Position numbers and translations under genes: made by a program
The notes under the pieces: model-generated
What the model was told of the DNA's origin: nothing
Database searches by the model: none
What the model saw: only the letters and a program-made list of their open reading frames with translations
Source: Bacillus solitudinis
Lineage (GTDB): Bacteria > Bacillota > Bacilli > Bacillales > Bacillaceae_D
Length of the DNA: 64,000 nt
Reading direction: 5' to 3'
Assembly: GCF_002797395.1 (NCBI RefSeq)
Contig: NZ_KZ454943.1
Span: 3,447,966 to 3,511,965 of the forward strand
Part shown: one piece after another, positions 51,908 through 60,704 of the stretch
Layout: every line of letters starts with the position of its first letter
Numbering within the stretch: the first letter of the stretch is position 1

Positions 51908-52963
51908 GTGAGTCGAGCTGCAAGAAAATTGGACCATATTAACCATGCGTTAACAACTGGACAGCTGCGAACCCACGGCTTTGATGATATTCGTTTTGTT
52001 CATAATAGCGTACCTGAAATGAAGGTAGATCAAGTGAATATCTCGACAAGAATCGGCGAACTATTTTTAGGTTCGCCGATTTTTATCAATGCAATGACTG
52101 GTGGAGGCGGAAAGAAAACAGAAGACATTAATCGTCAACTCTCTGAAGTTGCATCCGTCTGTAAGATTGGATTAGCTGTTGGTTCGCAAATGTCTGCCAT
52201 CAAGAACTCAGACCAAAAAGACTCTTTTAAAATTGCTCGCGCTGTAAATCCAAACGGGATCATTTTTGCTAATCTTGGAAGTGAAGCTACCGTTGAACAG
52301 GCGCAACGAGCTGTGACAATGCTAGAAGCAAATGCTTTACAAATACACCTTAATGTCATACAAGAATTGGTTATGCCTGAGGGAGATCGCGATTTTAAAG
52401 GAATGTTAAAAAGAATCGAGCGAATTGTTGCTGAAATAAATGTTCCTGTTATTGTGAAAGAAGTAGGCTACGGTATGAGTAAAGAAACCGCCAAGGTACT
52501 TACTGAAGTTGGAGTAAGTATTATAGATGTAGGAGGATTTGGTGGGACCAATTTTTCAAAAATAGAAAATGAACGTCGTGCTCGTTCATTATCATTTTTT
52601 AACGAATGGGGCATAAAAACAACAAGTTCAATAATTGAGGTATCCCAAAGTAGTGGAAGCTTACAAATTTTTGCTTCTGGGGGAATGCAGACAGGGTTGG
52701 ACGTAGCCAAGGCTCTTGCGTTAGGAGCCTCCGCTGCAGGATTTGCTGGATATTTCTTGAAAATCCTTGTTGAAAAAGGTCAAGAAGCATTAATAGAAGA
52801 GATTGATTGCATTAAAGATGATATTCGCTTCATCATGACAGCACTCGGTACGGATACTATTAAAAAGCTCCAAGATGTGCCGCTTGTTATATCAGGAGAT
52901 ACACACCATTGGTGTAAACAACGGGGTCTGGAAATAGATGTGTATGGAAAAAGAATATTTTAA
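51908..52963 (+). CDS. fni: Isopentenyl-diphosphate delta-isomerase, type 2 (FMN-dependent)
   Basis: This enzyme of about 351 residues interconverts IPP and DMAPP. It shows [35 protein letters not shown], the FMN region [19 protein letters not shown], and [13 protein letters not shown]. The GTG at 51908 ([10 protein letters not shown]) has AAAAGGTG 7 bases upstream; GTG 51899 overlaps that site. It links to the isoprenoid genes hepS, menG and the UbiA homologue later in the window. Confidence 0.93.
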   Translation: MSRAARKLDHINHALTTGQLRTHGFDDIRFVHNSVPEMKVDQVNISTRIGELFLGSPIFINAMTGGGGKKTEDINRQLSEVASVCKIGLAVGSQMSAIKNSDQKDSFKIARAVNPNGIIFANLGSEATVEQAQRAVTMLEANALQIHLNVIQELVMPEGDRDFKGMLKRIERIVAEINVPVIVKEVGYGMSKETAKVLTEVGVSIIDVGGFGGTNFSKIENERRARSLSFFNEWGIKTTSSIIEVSQSSGSLQIFASGGMQTGLDVAKALALGASAAGFAGYFLKILVEKGQEALIEEIDCIKDDIRFIMTALGTDTIKKLQDVPLVISGDTHHWCKQRGLEIDVYGKRIF

Positions 52964-53007
52964 AAAGAACAGACTGTGAGGTGTGACTCAGCAGTCTGTT
53001 CTTTTTT
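52962..53007 (+). terminator. Terminator after fni
   Basis: A 15-bp stem AAAAAGAACAGACTG / CAGTCTGTTCTTTTT with a 15-base loop ends in a T tract. Confidence 0.92.
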
Positions 53008-53099
53008 ATGAAATGATGGTTGTTTTTCTATGCAGTTCGTAACGAAACCTGGGTAAGAAGATCCACCAATGCTTTTAAGTATAGGGGAACTTCCTTCCC

Positions 53100-53234
53100 T
53101 TAGGTGCGTTGCTGCTTCCGTGCTTGTTTGGGACTTTGTAATTTTGCTGAACCGGGGTAGGTTAGGCTTTGATCGCGATCCCCTTCTAATTGATCTATCG
53201 CTTTTTGTTTCCTTTCTTGACGGTCTTTGCTCAT
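53100..53234 (-). CDS. ypzI: YpzI family small protein, 44 residues
   Basis: On the minus strand MSKDRQERKQKAIDQLEGDR is followed by DQSLTYPGSAKLQS and the basic end QARKQQRT. The pattern (M-KDRQE-K...E-DRDQS) resembles B. subtilis YpzI, a small protein of unknown role. GGAGGG is 6 bases before the ATG. It lies between fni and yphA, opposite to them. Confidence 0.78.
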   Translation of the reverse strand: MSKDRQERKQKAIDQLEGDRDQSLTYPGSAKLQSPKQARKQQRT

Positions 53235-53337
53235 GTTTTTCCCTCCTTTCGGTTTAGTATGTCGGTTCCTTGAAGGTTTATGATTCTAATGATTAGTTTT
53301 AGAGGAAAACGTCGATACTTATGAAGGAGGTGAAAGT

Positions 53338-53946
53338 ATGGATGGGGTGTTAGCATACTGGTTAGGTTGGATGGCGTGGGTAATGGTCACATTTTTTGCG
53401 AAGAAGACTCGAAAACGTGTTGTTATCGCAGCAAACCTGCTTATCGTTCTTATTCTTTTATCCTTTGAACTTACAATTTTCGGGTATGATGTTAGCGGAT
53501 CCTTTTTATTTTTAGGGGTTTGTTGCTGCTTTGAATTAGGACGAAAAAAGTGGTGGAGCTTAGTCTATTGTGGGGTAGTGGCGTGTATTATAGGGTCAGC
53601 GTATGCTTCTTTTTTATTAATTGTTATTTATGATCCTGTAATTGAATTAATGGACACGAGGTTAATGATTAGCGCCATAGTAGTATTGATTTCAATTCTG
53701 ACCATTTCTGATTGGCGAAACCGCATCTTGTTCTCTATAGTAGGGTTGCTTCAAGGTGAGTGGATGTACGCGATGGTCGTAAAAGAGTTATTTAATAGTA
53801 CTAAAATAGGAGGGGGCTATTTCTTTGATATCATTTCGGTAATGATGATGATTAGCGGAAGCGTTTGGTGCGTTCAAATGACCATACGAAAGCTTGCGAA
53901 CTTTGTTCAGGAACGAAAGAAACCACCTATTATTGAAGCTTCTTAA
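53338..53946 (+). CDS. yphA: YphA-like membrane protein
   Basis: This 202-residue protein has about six to seven hydrophobic segments and a charged C-terminus (RKLANFVQERKKPP). The place between fni and der and the topology match YphA, which has no known function. AAGGAGGTGAAAGT precedes the ATG. No motif indicates an enzymatic role. Confidence 0.7.
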   Translation: MDGVLAYWLGWMAWVMVTFFAKKTRKRVVIAANLLIVLILLSFELTIFGYDVSGSFLFLGVCCCFELGRKKWWSLVYCGVVACIIGSAYASFLLIVIYDPVIELMDTRLMISAIVVLISILTISDWRNRILFSIVGLLQGEWMYAMVVKELFNSTKIGGGYFFDIISVMMMISGSVWCVQMTIRKLANFVQERKKPPIIEAS

Positions 53947-54056
53947 AAATGGATTAAAAGTTTGAGGGTCGACAAGCACCTGAAGTTTTAGTAGAATAAA
54001 TAAGTTATGATGGAAAGATTTGCACATAAAAGTGAACATAGAAAGGGTGTGACGAT

Positions 54057-55370
54057 ATGTCGAAGCCAATTATAGCGATCGTCGGACGTCCAAACGTAGG
54101 AAAGTCAACAATCTTTAATCGTATAGTCGGAGAACGCGTTGCCATCGTTGAAGATATGCCGGGTGTGACACGTGATCGTTTATATAGTAAAGGTGAATGG
54201 TTAAACAGAGAGTTTAATTTGATCGATACAGGTGGTATTGAGCTTGGAGATGAACCGCTTTTAGTCCAAATGCGCGAACAAGCTGAGCTTGCCATTGCAG
54301 AAGCAGATGTTATTGTTTTTCTTGTAAATGGTCGAGAAGGGATTACCTCGGCTGACCAAGAAGTAGCAAAACTTTTATTTCGTTCGAAAAAACCGATTGT
54401 GCTGGCTGTCAACAAAATTGATAATCCAGATATGCACGAACAATTGTACGAGTTTTATTCTTTGGGAATGGGACAGCCGTTTCCAATTTCAGGATCGCAT
54501 GGACTAGGTTTAGGTGACATGTTAGATGAAGTCATCAAACATTTCCCTGATGAAGAAGAAGACGGTTATGATGAAGAAACAATCCGCATATCATTAATTG
54601 GACGACCGAATGTAGGGAAATCATCGCTTGTTAATGCAATGCTTGGAGAAGAAAGAGTGATTGTTAGTAATATTCCTGGAACGACACGAGATGCTATTGA
54701 TACACCGTTTACTCGTGATGAACAAGAATATGTATTAATTGATACGGCAGGAATGAGAAAGCGCGGAAAAGTATATGAAAGTACGGAAAAATACAGCGTT
54801 TTACGCTCTTTGAAAGCAATCGAACGTTCCAATGTTGTACTTGTTGTTATTAGTGCTGACGAAGGTATTATTGAGCAAGATAAAAAAATCGCGGGATATG
54901 CACATGAAGCTGGTCGTGCCGTCATCATTGTCGTAAATAAATGGGATATCATCGAAAAGGATGATAATACGATGAAGGAATTTGAACAGAAAATTCGAGC
55001 TGAATTTTTATTTTTATCGTATGCACCTGTTTTATTTCTTTCTGCGAAAACAAAACAACGGCTTCAACATGTGTTACCTACTGTAAATCGAATTTCGGAG
55101 AATCACAATTTACGCGTCGCAACACATGTATTAAATGACATGATTATGGACGCGGTTGCCATGAACCCTACACCTACGGATAAAGGTAAGCGACTTAAAA
55201 TTAATTATGTTACTCAAGTAGCTGTTGGTCCGCCAACATTTGTTTTCTTTGTCAATGAGCCGGAATTAATGCATTTTTCTTATGAGCGTTTTCTAGAAAA
55301 TCGACTCCGGGCCACATTTGAATTTGAAGGGACACCAATTAAAATCTTTGCGCGTAAGAAAAACGACTAA
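54057..55370 (+). CDS. der: GTPase Der (EngA), ribosome biogenesis
   Basis: This 437-residue GTPase with two G domains acts in 50S subunit assembly. G domain 1 has GRPNVGKST (near residue 10), DTGG and NKID. G domain 2 has [13 protein letters not shown] and NKWD. A C-terminal KH-like domain holds [19 protein letters not shown]. The length is typical (about 436-437). A GGGTGTGACGAT site lies upstream of the ATG. Confidence 0.97.
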   Translation: MSKPIIAIVGRPNVGKSTIFNRIVGERVAIVEDMPGVTRDRLYSKGEWLNREFNLIDTGGIELGDEPLLVQMREQAELAIAEADVIVFLVNGREGITSADQEVAKLLFRSKKPIVLAVNKIDNPDMHEQLYEFYSLGMGQPFPISGSHGLGLGDMLDEVIKHFPDEEEDGYDEETIRISLIGRPNVGKSSLVNAMLGEERVIVSNIPGTTRDAIDTPFTRDEQEYVLIDTAGMRKRGKVYESTEKYSVLRSLKAIERSNVVLVVISADEGIIEQDKKIAGYAHEAGRAVIIVVNKWDIIEKDDNTMKEFEQKIRAEFLFLSYAPVLFLSAKTKQRLQHVLPTVNRISENHNLRVATHVLNDMIMDAVAMNPTPTDKGKRLKINYVTQVAVGPPTFVFFVNEPELMHFSYERFLENRLRATFEFEGTPIKIFARKKND

Positions 55371-55403
55371 TACTCTGGGGGAAGAGAGGAGAGTACGATT
55401 TCA

Positions 55404-56018
55404 ATGCTGCTAATTGGAACGCTGCTAATTGGATACCTTTTGGGTTCAATTAGTTTTAGTTACATCATTGCTAAAAAAATAAAAAAAGTTGATATTCGTC
55501 AGCATGGTAGTGGAAATGCAGGAGCAACCAATACACTAAGGGTGCTCGGTGTGGGTCCTGCAGTAACAGTACTAGTGCTCGATGTTCTCAAAGGAATTAT
55601 AGCCGTCTGGATCGGGTTATGGCTAGCTCCAGATGGTAGTGGCTATATTCCTGCCTTAGCTGGTCTTGCAGCGATATTAGGTCATAATTGGCCCGTTTAT
55701 TATGGGTTTCGTGGAGGGAAAGGCGTCGCAACGACAATAGGAGTGTTGACAAGTCTTGTTTTTTATCCTGCATTAATTGCGGGAGTGATTGCTATTATAT
55801 GTATTATTATTACTAGGTTTGTTTCACTTGGGTCACTCTTATTTGTATTATTTACAGCGATAATTACAGTCGGCTTCCTGACAACATTTGGTTACCCTGA
55901 AAGCTATATTTACTTAACAATTATCGTTGCTATCCTATCTTTTTGGCGACATCGTACGAACATTAGACGATTGCTCTCAGGTTCTGAAAGCAAGGTTGGT
56001 CAGAAGAAACAAGCGTAA
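55404..56018 (+). CDS. plsY: Acyl-phosphate:glycerol-3-phosphate acyltransferase PlsY
   Basis: This 204-residue membrane acyltransferase has about five helices and the PlsY motifs GSGNAGATNTLRVLG, GHNWPVYYGFRGGKGVAT and WRHRTNIRRLLSG. It makes lysophosphatidate from acyl-phosphate. AGAGGAGAG precedes the ATG. It is immediately upstream of gpsA, which supplies its glycerol-3-phosphate, an arrangement not seen at this spot in B. subtilis as I recall. Confidence 0.94.
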   Translation: MLLIGTLLIGYLLGSISFSYIIAKKIKKVDIRQHGSGNAGATNTLRVLGVGPAVTVLVLDVLKGIIAVWIGLWLAPDGSGYIPALAGLAAILGHNWPVYYGFRGGKGVATTIGVLTSLVFYPALIAGVIAIICIIITRFVSLGSLLFVLFTAIITVGFLTTFGYPESYIYLTIIVAILSFWRHRTNIRRLLSGSESKVGQKKQA

Positions 56019-56054
56019 ATTCACAGTAGATAATTACTAGAAGGAGCTGGTGAT

Positions 56055-57077
56055 GTGTCAAAAGTAGCAGTGTTGGGAGCTGGGAGCTGGGGCACAGCCC
56101 TAGCCCTTGTTCTAGCAGATAATGGCCATGAGGTTCGTTTATGGGCAAGAAGAGAAGAGCAAATAAAGGAAATCAACGAACATCATACGAATACACAATA
56201 TCTTCCTAATATTAGTCTTCCCCAAAACGTAGAAGGCTTTATTAATTTAGAAGACGCTGTTTATGATGTTGAAACGGTATTGTTGGTTGTACCTACGAAA
56301 GCTATTCGAAGAGCTGTTCAAGATTTACTACTTGCCTTAAAACAACCAGTGACAGTGGTTCATGCAAGTAAAGGGATAGAGCCTGGAACACATAAACGTA
56401 TCTCTGAAATGATCGAAGAGGAATGTCAAGAATCACACCTAATAAAAGATGTAGTCGTTCTTTCAGGGCCAAGCCACGCTGAGGAAGTTAGCTTAAGACA
56501 GCCTACAACTGTAACGGTTTCTTCAAAAAAACAACTAGTAGCAGAGCGCGCGCAAGAATTATTTATTAATCAGCATTTTCGCGTGTATACGAATATGGAT
56601 TTAATAGGCGTTGAAATTGGTGGAGCCTTAAAGAATACGATTGCTCTCGCCTGTGGATTAACGAACGGACTTGGTTTAGGTGATAATACGAAGGCGGCCA
56701 TTATGACTAGGGGTCTCGCTGAAATTACTAGAGTCGGTGTGAAGTTAGGGGCCGATCCATTAACGTTTGCTGGTTTAAGTGGACTTGGTGATTTAATTGT
56801 AACTTGCACGAGTATCCATTCTAGAAATTGGCGAGCGGGTCAAATGATTGGTCAAGGTAAATCGTTAGAGGAAGTGCTTGACAATATGGGTATGGTTGTA
56901 GAAGGAATTAGAACGACCAAAGCCGCATATGAACTTGCGAAAAAATTAGAAGTGGATATGCCGATTACTGAAGCTCTACATGCCGTATTATTTGACGGCG
57001 TAATGCCACGTGATGCTGCTGAACAGTTAATGGGAAGAGTTCGTAAACACGAAGTTGAACCATTTCAAGTATTTTAG
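56055..57077 (+). CDS. gpsA: Glycerol-3-phosphate dehydrogenase [NAD(P)+]
   Basis: This 340-residue enzyme reduces dihydroxyacetone phosphate to sn-glycerol-3-phosphate for phospholipids. It has the Rossmann motif VLGAGSWGTALALVLADNGH, VVLSGPSHAEEV, the catalytic lysine in GGALKNTIALACG, and GLSGLGDLIVTC. The GTG start is 8 bases after AAGGAG at 56041-56046. It shares a likely operon with plsY, which uses its product. Confidence 0.96.
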   Translation: MSKVAVLGAGSWGTALALVLADNGHEVRLWARREEQIKEINEHHTNTQYLPNISLPQNVEGFINLEDAVYDVETVLLVVPTKAIRRAVQDLLLALKQPVTVVHASKGIEPGTHKRISEMIEEECQESHLIKDVVVLSGPSHAEEVSLRQPTTVTVSSKKQLVAERAQELFINQHFRVYTNMDLIGVEIGGALKNTIALACGLTNGLGLGDNTKAAIMTRGLAEITRVGVKLGADPLTFAGLSGLGDLIVTCTSIHSRNWRAGQMIGQGKSLEEVLDNMGMVVEGIRTTKAAYELAKKLEVDMPITEALHAVLFDGVMPRDAAEQLMGRVRKHEVEPFQVF

Positions 57078-57107
57078 TATTTGGTTATAATCCAGTCGAA
57101 GCCGTGC

Positions 57108-57134
57108 ACAAACTCCTTCGTTTCGCATACGATA
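57108..57134 (+). promoter_or_regulatory. Sigma-K-like promoter before spoVIF
   Basis: AC (57108-57109), a 16-base spacer and CATACGATA (57126-57134) fit the sigma-K pattern AC-N16/17-CATAnnnTA, 31 bases before the spoVIF ATG. This agrees with the late mother-cell role known for SpoVIF. Confidence 0.6.
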
Positions 57135-57165
57135 TGTTGAAACTATGAAAGAGGGAGGGCGTAAC

Positions 57166-57429
57166 ATGTTTGAAAAGAACGACAATATTATGGATCAACT
57201 TCAACAGAAAACAAATGTTAAACCAGATGAACTTTTTAAGCTTGCCAATTCAGTTAGTAATGCAAATTTAAAAGACGAAGCTACGGTAAGACAATTAATC
57301 AGACAAGTAGCGAAGCTTGCAAATAAGCCTGTTTCGAAGGAAAAGGAAAACCAAATTGTTCAAGCGATTATAAATAACAACATGCCAATGGACTTCGCTT
57401 CTCTTGCAAAAATGTTCAATAAAAAATAG
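57166..57429 (+). CDS. spoVIF: Stage VI sporulation protein F (SpoVIF-like)
   Basis: This protein of about 87 residues contains KTNVKPDELFKLANSVSNAN and ATVRQLIRQVAKLANKPV, features of the SpoVIF family needed for late spore coat assembly in B. subtilis. The ATG at 57166 (MFEKNDNIMDQL) is preceded by GAGGGAGGG; an upstream in-frame ATG at 57145 lacks a site. A sigma-K-like promoter lies upstream. The identification is from sequence memory, not a search. Confidence 0.78.
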   Translation: MFEKNDNIMDQLQQKTNVKPDELFKLANSVSNANLKDEATVRQLIRQVAKLANKPVSKEKENQIVQAIINNNMPMDFASLAKMFNKK

Positions 57430-57537
57430 GTTGAGATTTAGGCGGTTATCGAGTCGCAACTTGACCAATTTTGAATATACTTTATGGAACGAACATTAAA
57501 AATAGGGCTGAGCTTAACAAGGGGTTTTAGTCATAAT

Positions 57538-57564
57538 TAGAGAAGAGTGCCCCGCTCTTCTCTA
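57538..57564. repeat. Perfect hairpin in the spoVIF-yphE gap
   Basis: TAGAGAAGAG and CTCTTCTCTA form a 10-bp stem around TGCCCCG, but no T tract follows on either strand. It may be part of a spoVIF 3' end. Confidence 0.55.
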
Positions 57565-57589
57565 ATAAAAATATACCCATAATTGGTTG

Positions 57590-57613
57590 CCCGAGCAGGT
57601 TGCTCGGCTTTTT
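57590..57613 (+). terminator. Terminator before yphE
   Basis: CCGAGCA / TGCTCGG with a GGT loop is followed by CTTTTTC. The stem is 7-8 bp. Confidence 0.82.
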
Positions 57614-57666
57614 CTATGTTGTTCAAGGGATGGACAAGCTTTTTTTCTTTTAAGGAAATCGCCTTG

Positions 57667-57675
57667 TGCTATAAT
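57667..57675 (+). promoter_or_regulatory. Extended -10 promoter before yphE
   Basis: TGCTATAAT (TGn plus TATAAT) lies 28 bases upstream of the yphE ATG. It could give a short leader. Confidence 0.6.
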
Positions 57676-57702
57676 TATATCGAATGATTGGAGGAATGTT
57701 GA

Positions 57703-57906
57703 ATGTCTCAAGCAATGTTAAATATGTGGATATCCTTTATTGCATTAGCGTTAATGTTTGTATCAGCGGGGGCGGCGATTTTTAGCCGAACTAAATTAAA
57801 AGGGATTATTCAAAAAATCGTTCTAACGATTTCATTTGTATGTTTGATGGTTGCTGGAATTATAGTTTTTTTAATCGTTATAGGTGGACCAACGGCGTCA
57901 TTATAG
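57703..57906 (+). CDS. yphE: YphE family membrane protein (DUF2768)
   Basis: This 67-residue protein has two membrane helices (ISFIALALMFVSAGAAIF and VLTISFVCLMVAGIIVFLIV). The length, topology and place before yphF match YphE/DUF2768, of unknown function. GGAGG lies 6 bases before the ATG. Confidence 0.8.
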   Translation: MSQAMLNMWISFIALALMFVSAGAAIFSRTKLKGIIQKIVLTISFVCLMVAGIIVFLIVIGGPTASL

Positions 57907-57939
57907 TAGTTAACTTTAAATAAGAAAGGCGAATGTCTC

Positions 57940-58659
57940 ATGAATAAATGGTTTGTAACCATCTTACTTTTGATTGCTCTAACTATTGTAAGTGGTTGCT
58001 TTTATCCTGGTGAGCGTAGAGCTGAAAATCGGTTAGCTTATCCGGATCAGCTTCAGTCTGTTGAGCAGGCAGTTAACCAGTTTCAAGCTGACACAGGGGT
58101 TTTACCAATTAAGAATTTTGATGAGACAACCCCTACTTTTCAAAGATACGTTATTGACTTTAACCAATTAATCCCACGTTATTTGCAACAGCCTCCTGGT
58201 ACAGCTTTTGAAAATGGAGGTGTTTTTCAGTATGTTCTTGTAAATGTCGAGGAAGCACCTGAAGTAAAGGTCCTTGATTTAACATCGATAAATCAAGTTC
58301 AACAATATCAGCAGCGTATAAACCAGTATATAAATCAACATACGTATTTGCCGATTGCTGAAACGATAGATGTGGGGTTGTTTAAACTTGAGCATGAAGC
58401 GTTAGGCTACCGGGAAGAGCCTTTAATAAGAAGTCCGTATTTTGATACGATGCTACCTTTATTGTATTCAGGTGATGGGGTGATAATTGATTATCGCATC
58501 GATTTGAATTTAGCACTTCAACAATTTGACCATTCCTTTGATAAAGGACAGGATCTTCGGCAAATTTTGGTGGAGAATTTTCCGATAGTGCCTGTGCGAT
58601 CGGTTCCCTATACACTTGATGAACTGGGCGAGCCGACCTATAATGTACGTCTAAAATAA
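57940..58659 (+). CDS. yphF: YphF-like lipoprotein
   Basis: This 239-residue lipoprotein has a signal sequence ending in the lipobox IVSGC (MNKWFVTILLLIALTIVSGC). The rest shows paired hydrophilic repeats beginning near RLAYPDQLQSVEQAVNQF and is not recognised as an enzyme. It holds the yphF position before spoIVA, where the B. subtilis protein is sporulation-associated. AAGAAAGG precedes the ATG. Confidence 0.78.
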   Translation: MNKWFVTILLLIALTIVSGCFYPGERRAENRLAYPDQLQSVEQAVNQFQADTGVLPIKNFDETTPTFQRYVIDFNQLIPRYLQQPPGTAFENGGVFQYVLVNVEEAPEVKVLDLTSINQVQQYQQRINQYINQHTYLPIAETIDVGLFKLEHEALGYREEPLIRSPYFDTMLPLLYSGDGVIIDYRIDLNLALQQFDHSFDKGQDLRQILVENFPIVPVRSVPYTLDELGEPTYNVRLK

Positions 58660-58691
58660 AAGGATTGTCATTTTTTTAAAAAAGATGGTCT

Positions 58692-58737
58692 AATGCTCTT
58701 TAACCTTTGATATACATATCAGAGGAAGGGGCATTTT
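58692..58737 (+). terminator. Terminator after yphF
   Basis: The hairpin pairs ATGCTC with GGGCAT and TTGATAT with ATATCAG through internal loops, and ends in TTTTTTG. It is imperfect but well placed. Confidence 0.72.
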
Positions 58738-58810
58738 TTGTTTTACCCCTTCTCGGTAATAGAAGAGAGCGTTTTAGAAAAGCAAATAGATGCTTCTTTC
58801 CAAAGAGTTG

Positions 58811-58838
58811 TCATATTTAATGGACAACATCATAGATA
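58811..58838 (+). promoter_or_regulatory. Sigma-E-like promoter of spoIVA
   Basis: TCATATT (58811-58817) and CATAGATA (58831-58838) with a 13-base spacer fit the sigma-E pattern (KMATATT / CATACA). It lies about 70 bases before the spoIVA start. spoIVA is known to be sigma-E-dependent. Confidence 0.65.
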
Positions 58839-58905
58839 TGATAGTGTCCAAGGTTTACGGAACTAAAGCGCATCTCAAATCTTTACTTGATCGGGAGGGG
58901 ATCAC

Positions 58906-60384
58906 GTGGAAAAAATTGATATTTTTAAAGATATCGCAGAAAGAACGGGTGGCGATATTTATCTAGGAGTGGTGGGTGCAGTACGCACAGGGAAGTCAAC
59001 CTTCATTAAAAAATTTATGGAGCTCGTTGTACTCCCGAACATTGAAAATGAATCAGAGAAAGCTCGTGCCCAAGATGAGCTTCCTCAAAGTGCAGCAGGA
59101 AAAACGATTATGACAACGGAACCTAAATTTGTTCCGAATCAAGCGATTTCGATTCATGTGGATGACGGTTTAGATGTAAATATTCGTCTTGTTGATTGTG
59201 TTGGCTACGCTGTACCTGGTGCGAAAGGCTATGAAGATGAAAATGGTCCACGTATGATTAATACGCCTTGGTATGAAGAGCCGATTCCATTTCAAGAGGC
59301 TTCGGAAATCGGTACAAGAAAGGTCATTCAAGAGCATTCAACACTTGGTGTCCTTGTGACAACGGATGGTTCGATTGGAGAAATTCCTCGTTATGACTAT
59401 GTTGATGCTGAAACTCGTGTTGTAGAAGAATTAAAAGAGGTTGGTAAACCTTTTATTATGGTTGTTAATAGCGTACGCCCGCATCATCCTGATACAGAAA
59501 AACTTCGTTCATCACTTGAAGCAGAGCATGATATTCCTGTTCTAGCAATGAGTATTGAAAGCATGACAGATGCAGACATTAATAATGTTTTAAGAGAAGT
59601 GCTGTTTGAATTCCCAGTACATGAAGTCAACGTCAATTTACCAAGCTGGGTAATGGTGCTAAAAGAAAATCATTGGCTACGCCAAAGCTATGAAGAGTCT
59701 GTTAGGGAAACGGTCAAAGATATTAAACGATTGCGCGATGTGGATCGTGTGGTTGGACATTTTTCGGAATATGAATTTATTGCAGATTCCAGACTTGCTG
59801 GGATTGAAATGGGCCATGGCATCGCAGAAATCGATCTCTTTGCTCCAGATGATCTCTATGACCAAGTTTTAAAAGAAGTCGTTGGTGTTGAAATTCGCGG
59901 GAAAGACCATCTCCTTCAACTTATGCAGGATTTTGCTCATGCAAAAGCAGAGTATGACCAAGTAGCAGATGCTCTGCGGATGGTGAAACAAACAGGATAC
60001 GGTATTGCTGCACCGGCACTATCTGATATGAGTTTAGATGAGCCTGAAATTATTAGACAAGGTGCTCGATTTGGTGTCCGTTTAAAAGCTGTGGCTCCTT
60101 CGATTCATATGATTAAAGTGGATGTAGAATCAGAATTTGCACCAATAATCGGCACAGAGAAACAAAGCGAAGAGCTTGTACGATACTTAATGCAAGATTT
60201 TGAGGAAAATCCATTATCGATTTGGAATTCTGATATTTTCGGTCGTTCGTTAAATTCCATTGTTCGTGAAGGGATTTCAGCTAAACTTTCTCTAATGCCA
60301 GAAAATGCTCGCTATAAGCTGAAAGAAACGTTAGAACGTATCATTAATGAAGGTTCAGGCGGACTTATTGCGATTATTCTATAA
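58906..60384 (+). CDS. spoIVA: Stage IV sporulation protein A, spore coat basement-layer ATPase
   Basis: This 492-residue protein is the same length as B. subtilis SpoIVA and polymerises on the forespore surface with ATP. The Walker A is GVVGAVRTGKST with K30 at the B. subtilis position. VDCVGYAVPGAKGYEDENGP follows, with the NSVRPHHP region further on. The C-terminus ends IINEGSGGLIAIIL. The GTG start has GGGAGGGG upstream. In B. subtilis the next gene is hbs; here a repeat-rich gap follows. Confidence 0.98.
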   Translation: MEKIDIFKDIAERTGGDIYLGVVGAVRTGKSTFIKKFMELVVLPNIENESEKARAQDELPQSAAGKTIMTTEPKFVPNQAISIHVDDGLDVNIRLVDCVGYAVPGAKGYEDENGPRMINTPWYEEPIPFQEASEIGTRKVIQEHSTLGVLVTTDGSIGEIPRYDYVDAETRVVEELKEVGKPFIMVVNSVRPHHPDTEKLRSSLEAEHDIPVLAMSIESMTDADINNVLREVLFEFPVHEVNVNLPSWVMVLKENHWLRQSYEESVRETVKDIKRLRDVDRVVGHFSEYEFIADSRLAGIEMGHGIAEIDLFAPDDLYDQVLKEVVGVEIRGKDHLLQLMQDFAHAKAEYDQVADALRMVKQTGYGIAAPALSDMSLDEPEIIRQGARFGVRLKAVAPSIHMIKVDVESEFAPIIGTEKQSEELVRYLMQDFEENPLSIWNSDIFGRSLNSIVREGISAKLSLMPENARYKLKETLERIINEGSGGLIAIIL

Positions 60385-60410
60385 GAGCGCGTTTCAAGAA
60401 GTATATTTAA

Positions 60411-60465
60411 TTATAGTGTCCGTTCAAAAAAGAGAAAATCATCTCTTTCTTAACAGCCACTATAA
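60411..60465 (+). repeat. Imperfect hairpin after spoIVA
   Basis: Arms TTATAGTG (60411-60418) and CACTATAA (60458-60465) frame a further GTT/AAC and AAAGAGA/TCTCTTT pairing. There is no T tract, so it is unclear whether it terminates spoIVA. Confidence 0.55.
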
Positions 60466-60481
60466 GTTAATTCATATTTAC

Positions 60482-60562
60482 AAGGGGTGTGACATAAGGT
60501 CTTTTTTGACCTTATGTCACACCCCTTAAGCAATGTGCGGAGTCGCTCCTCTTTTTAATAGC
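60482..60562 (+). repeat. Hairpin-tail repeat, copy 3
   Basis: A perfect 20-bp stem (60482-60501 with 60508-60527) has the loop TTTTTT. The tail TTAAGCAATGTGCGGAG continues with TCGCTCCTCTTTTTAATAGC and includes the mini-hairpin GGAG-TCG-CTCC. It lies between spoIVA and folE, where hbs stands in B. subtilis. No HU-like frame is present in 60385-60704. Confidence 0.72.
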
Positions 60563-60704
60563 CTTCCGAGGAGCCTGTCATATCCTTTTATGCTTTTGAG
60601 ACAGCCCTTTTGCTTTTGACTGTGACAGTATGCTAAGCTTTTAACAAGTCATTCATTTGGTTATCCTAAGATAATCAGTTACTTTGGATGAGTGGAGGTC
60701 AAGC

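Noticed and set aside
58762-58905. Small open frame upstream of spoIVA starting at the ATG near 58793
   Set aside because: It has no ribosome binding site, overlaps the sigma-E promoter and runs into the spoIVA start in another frame.
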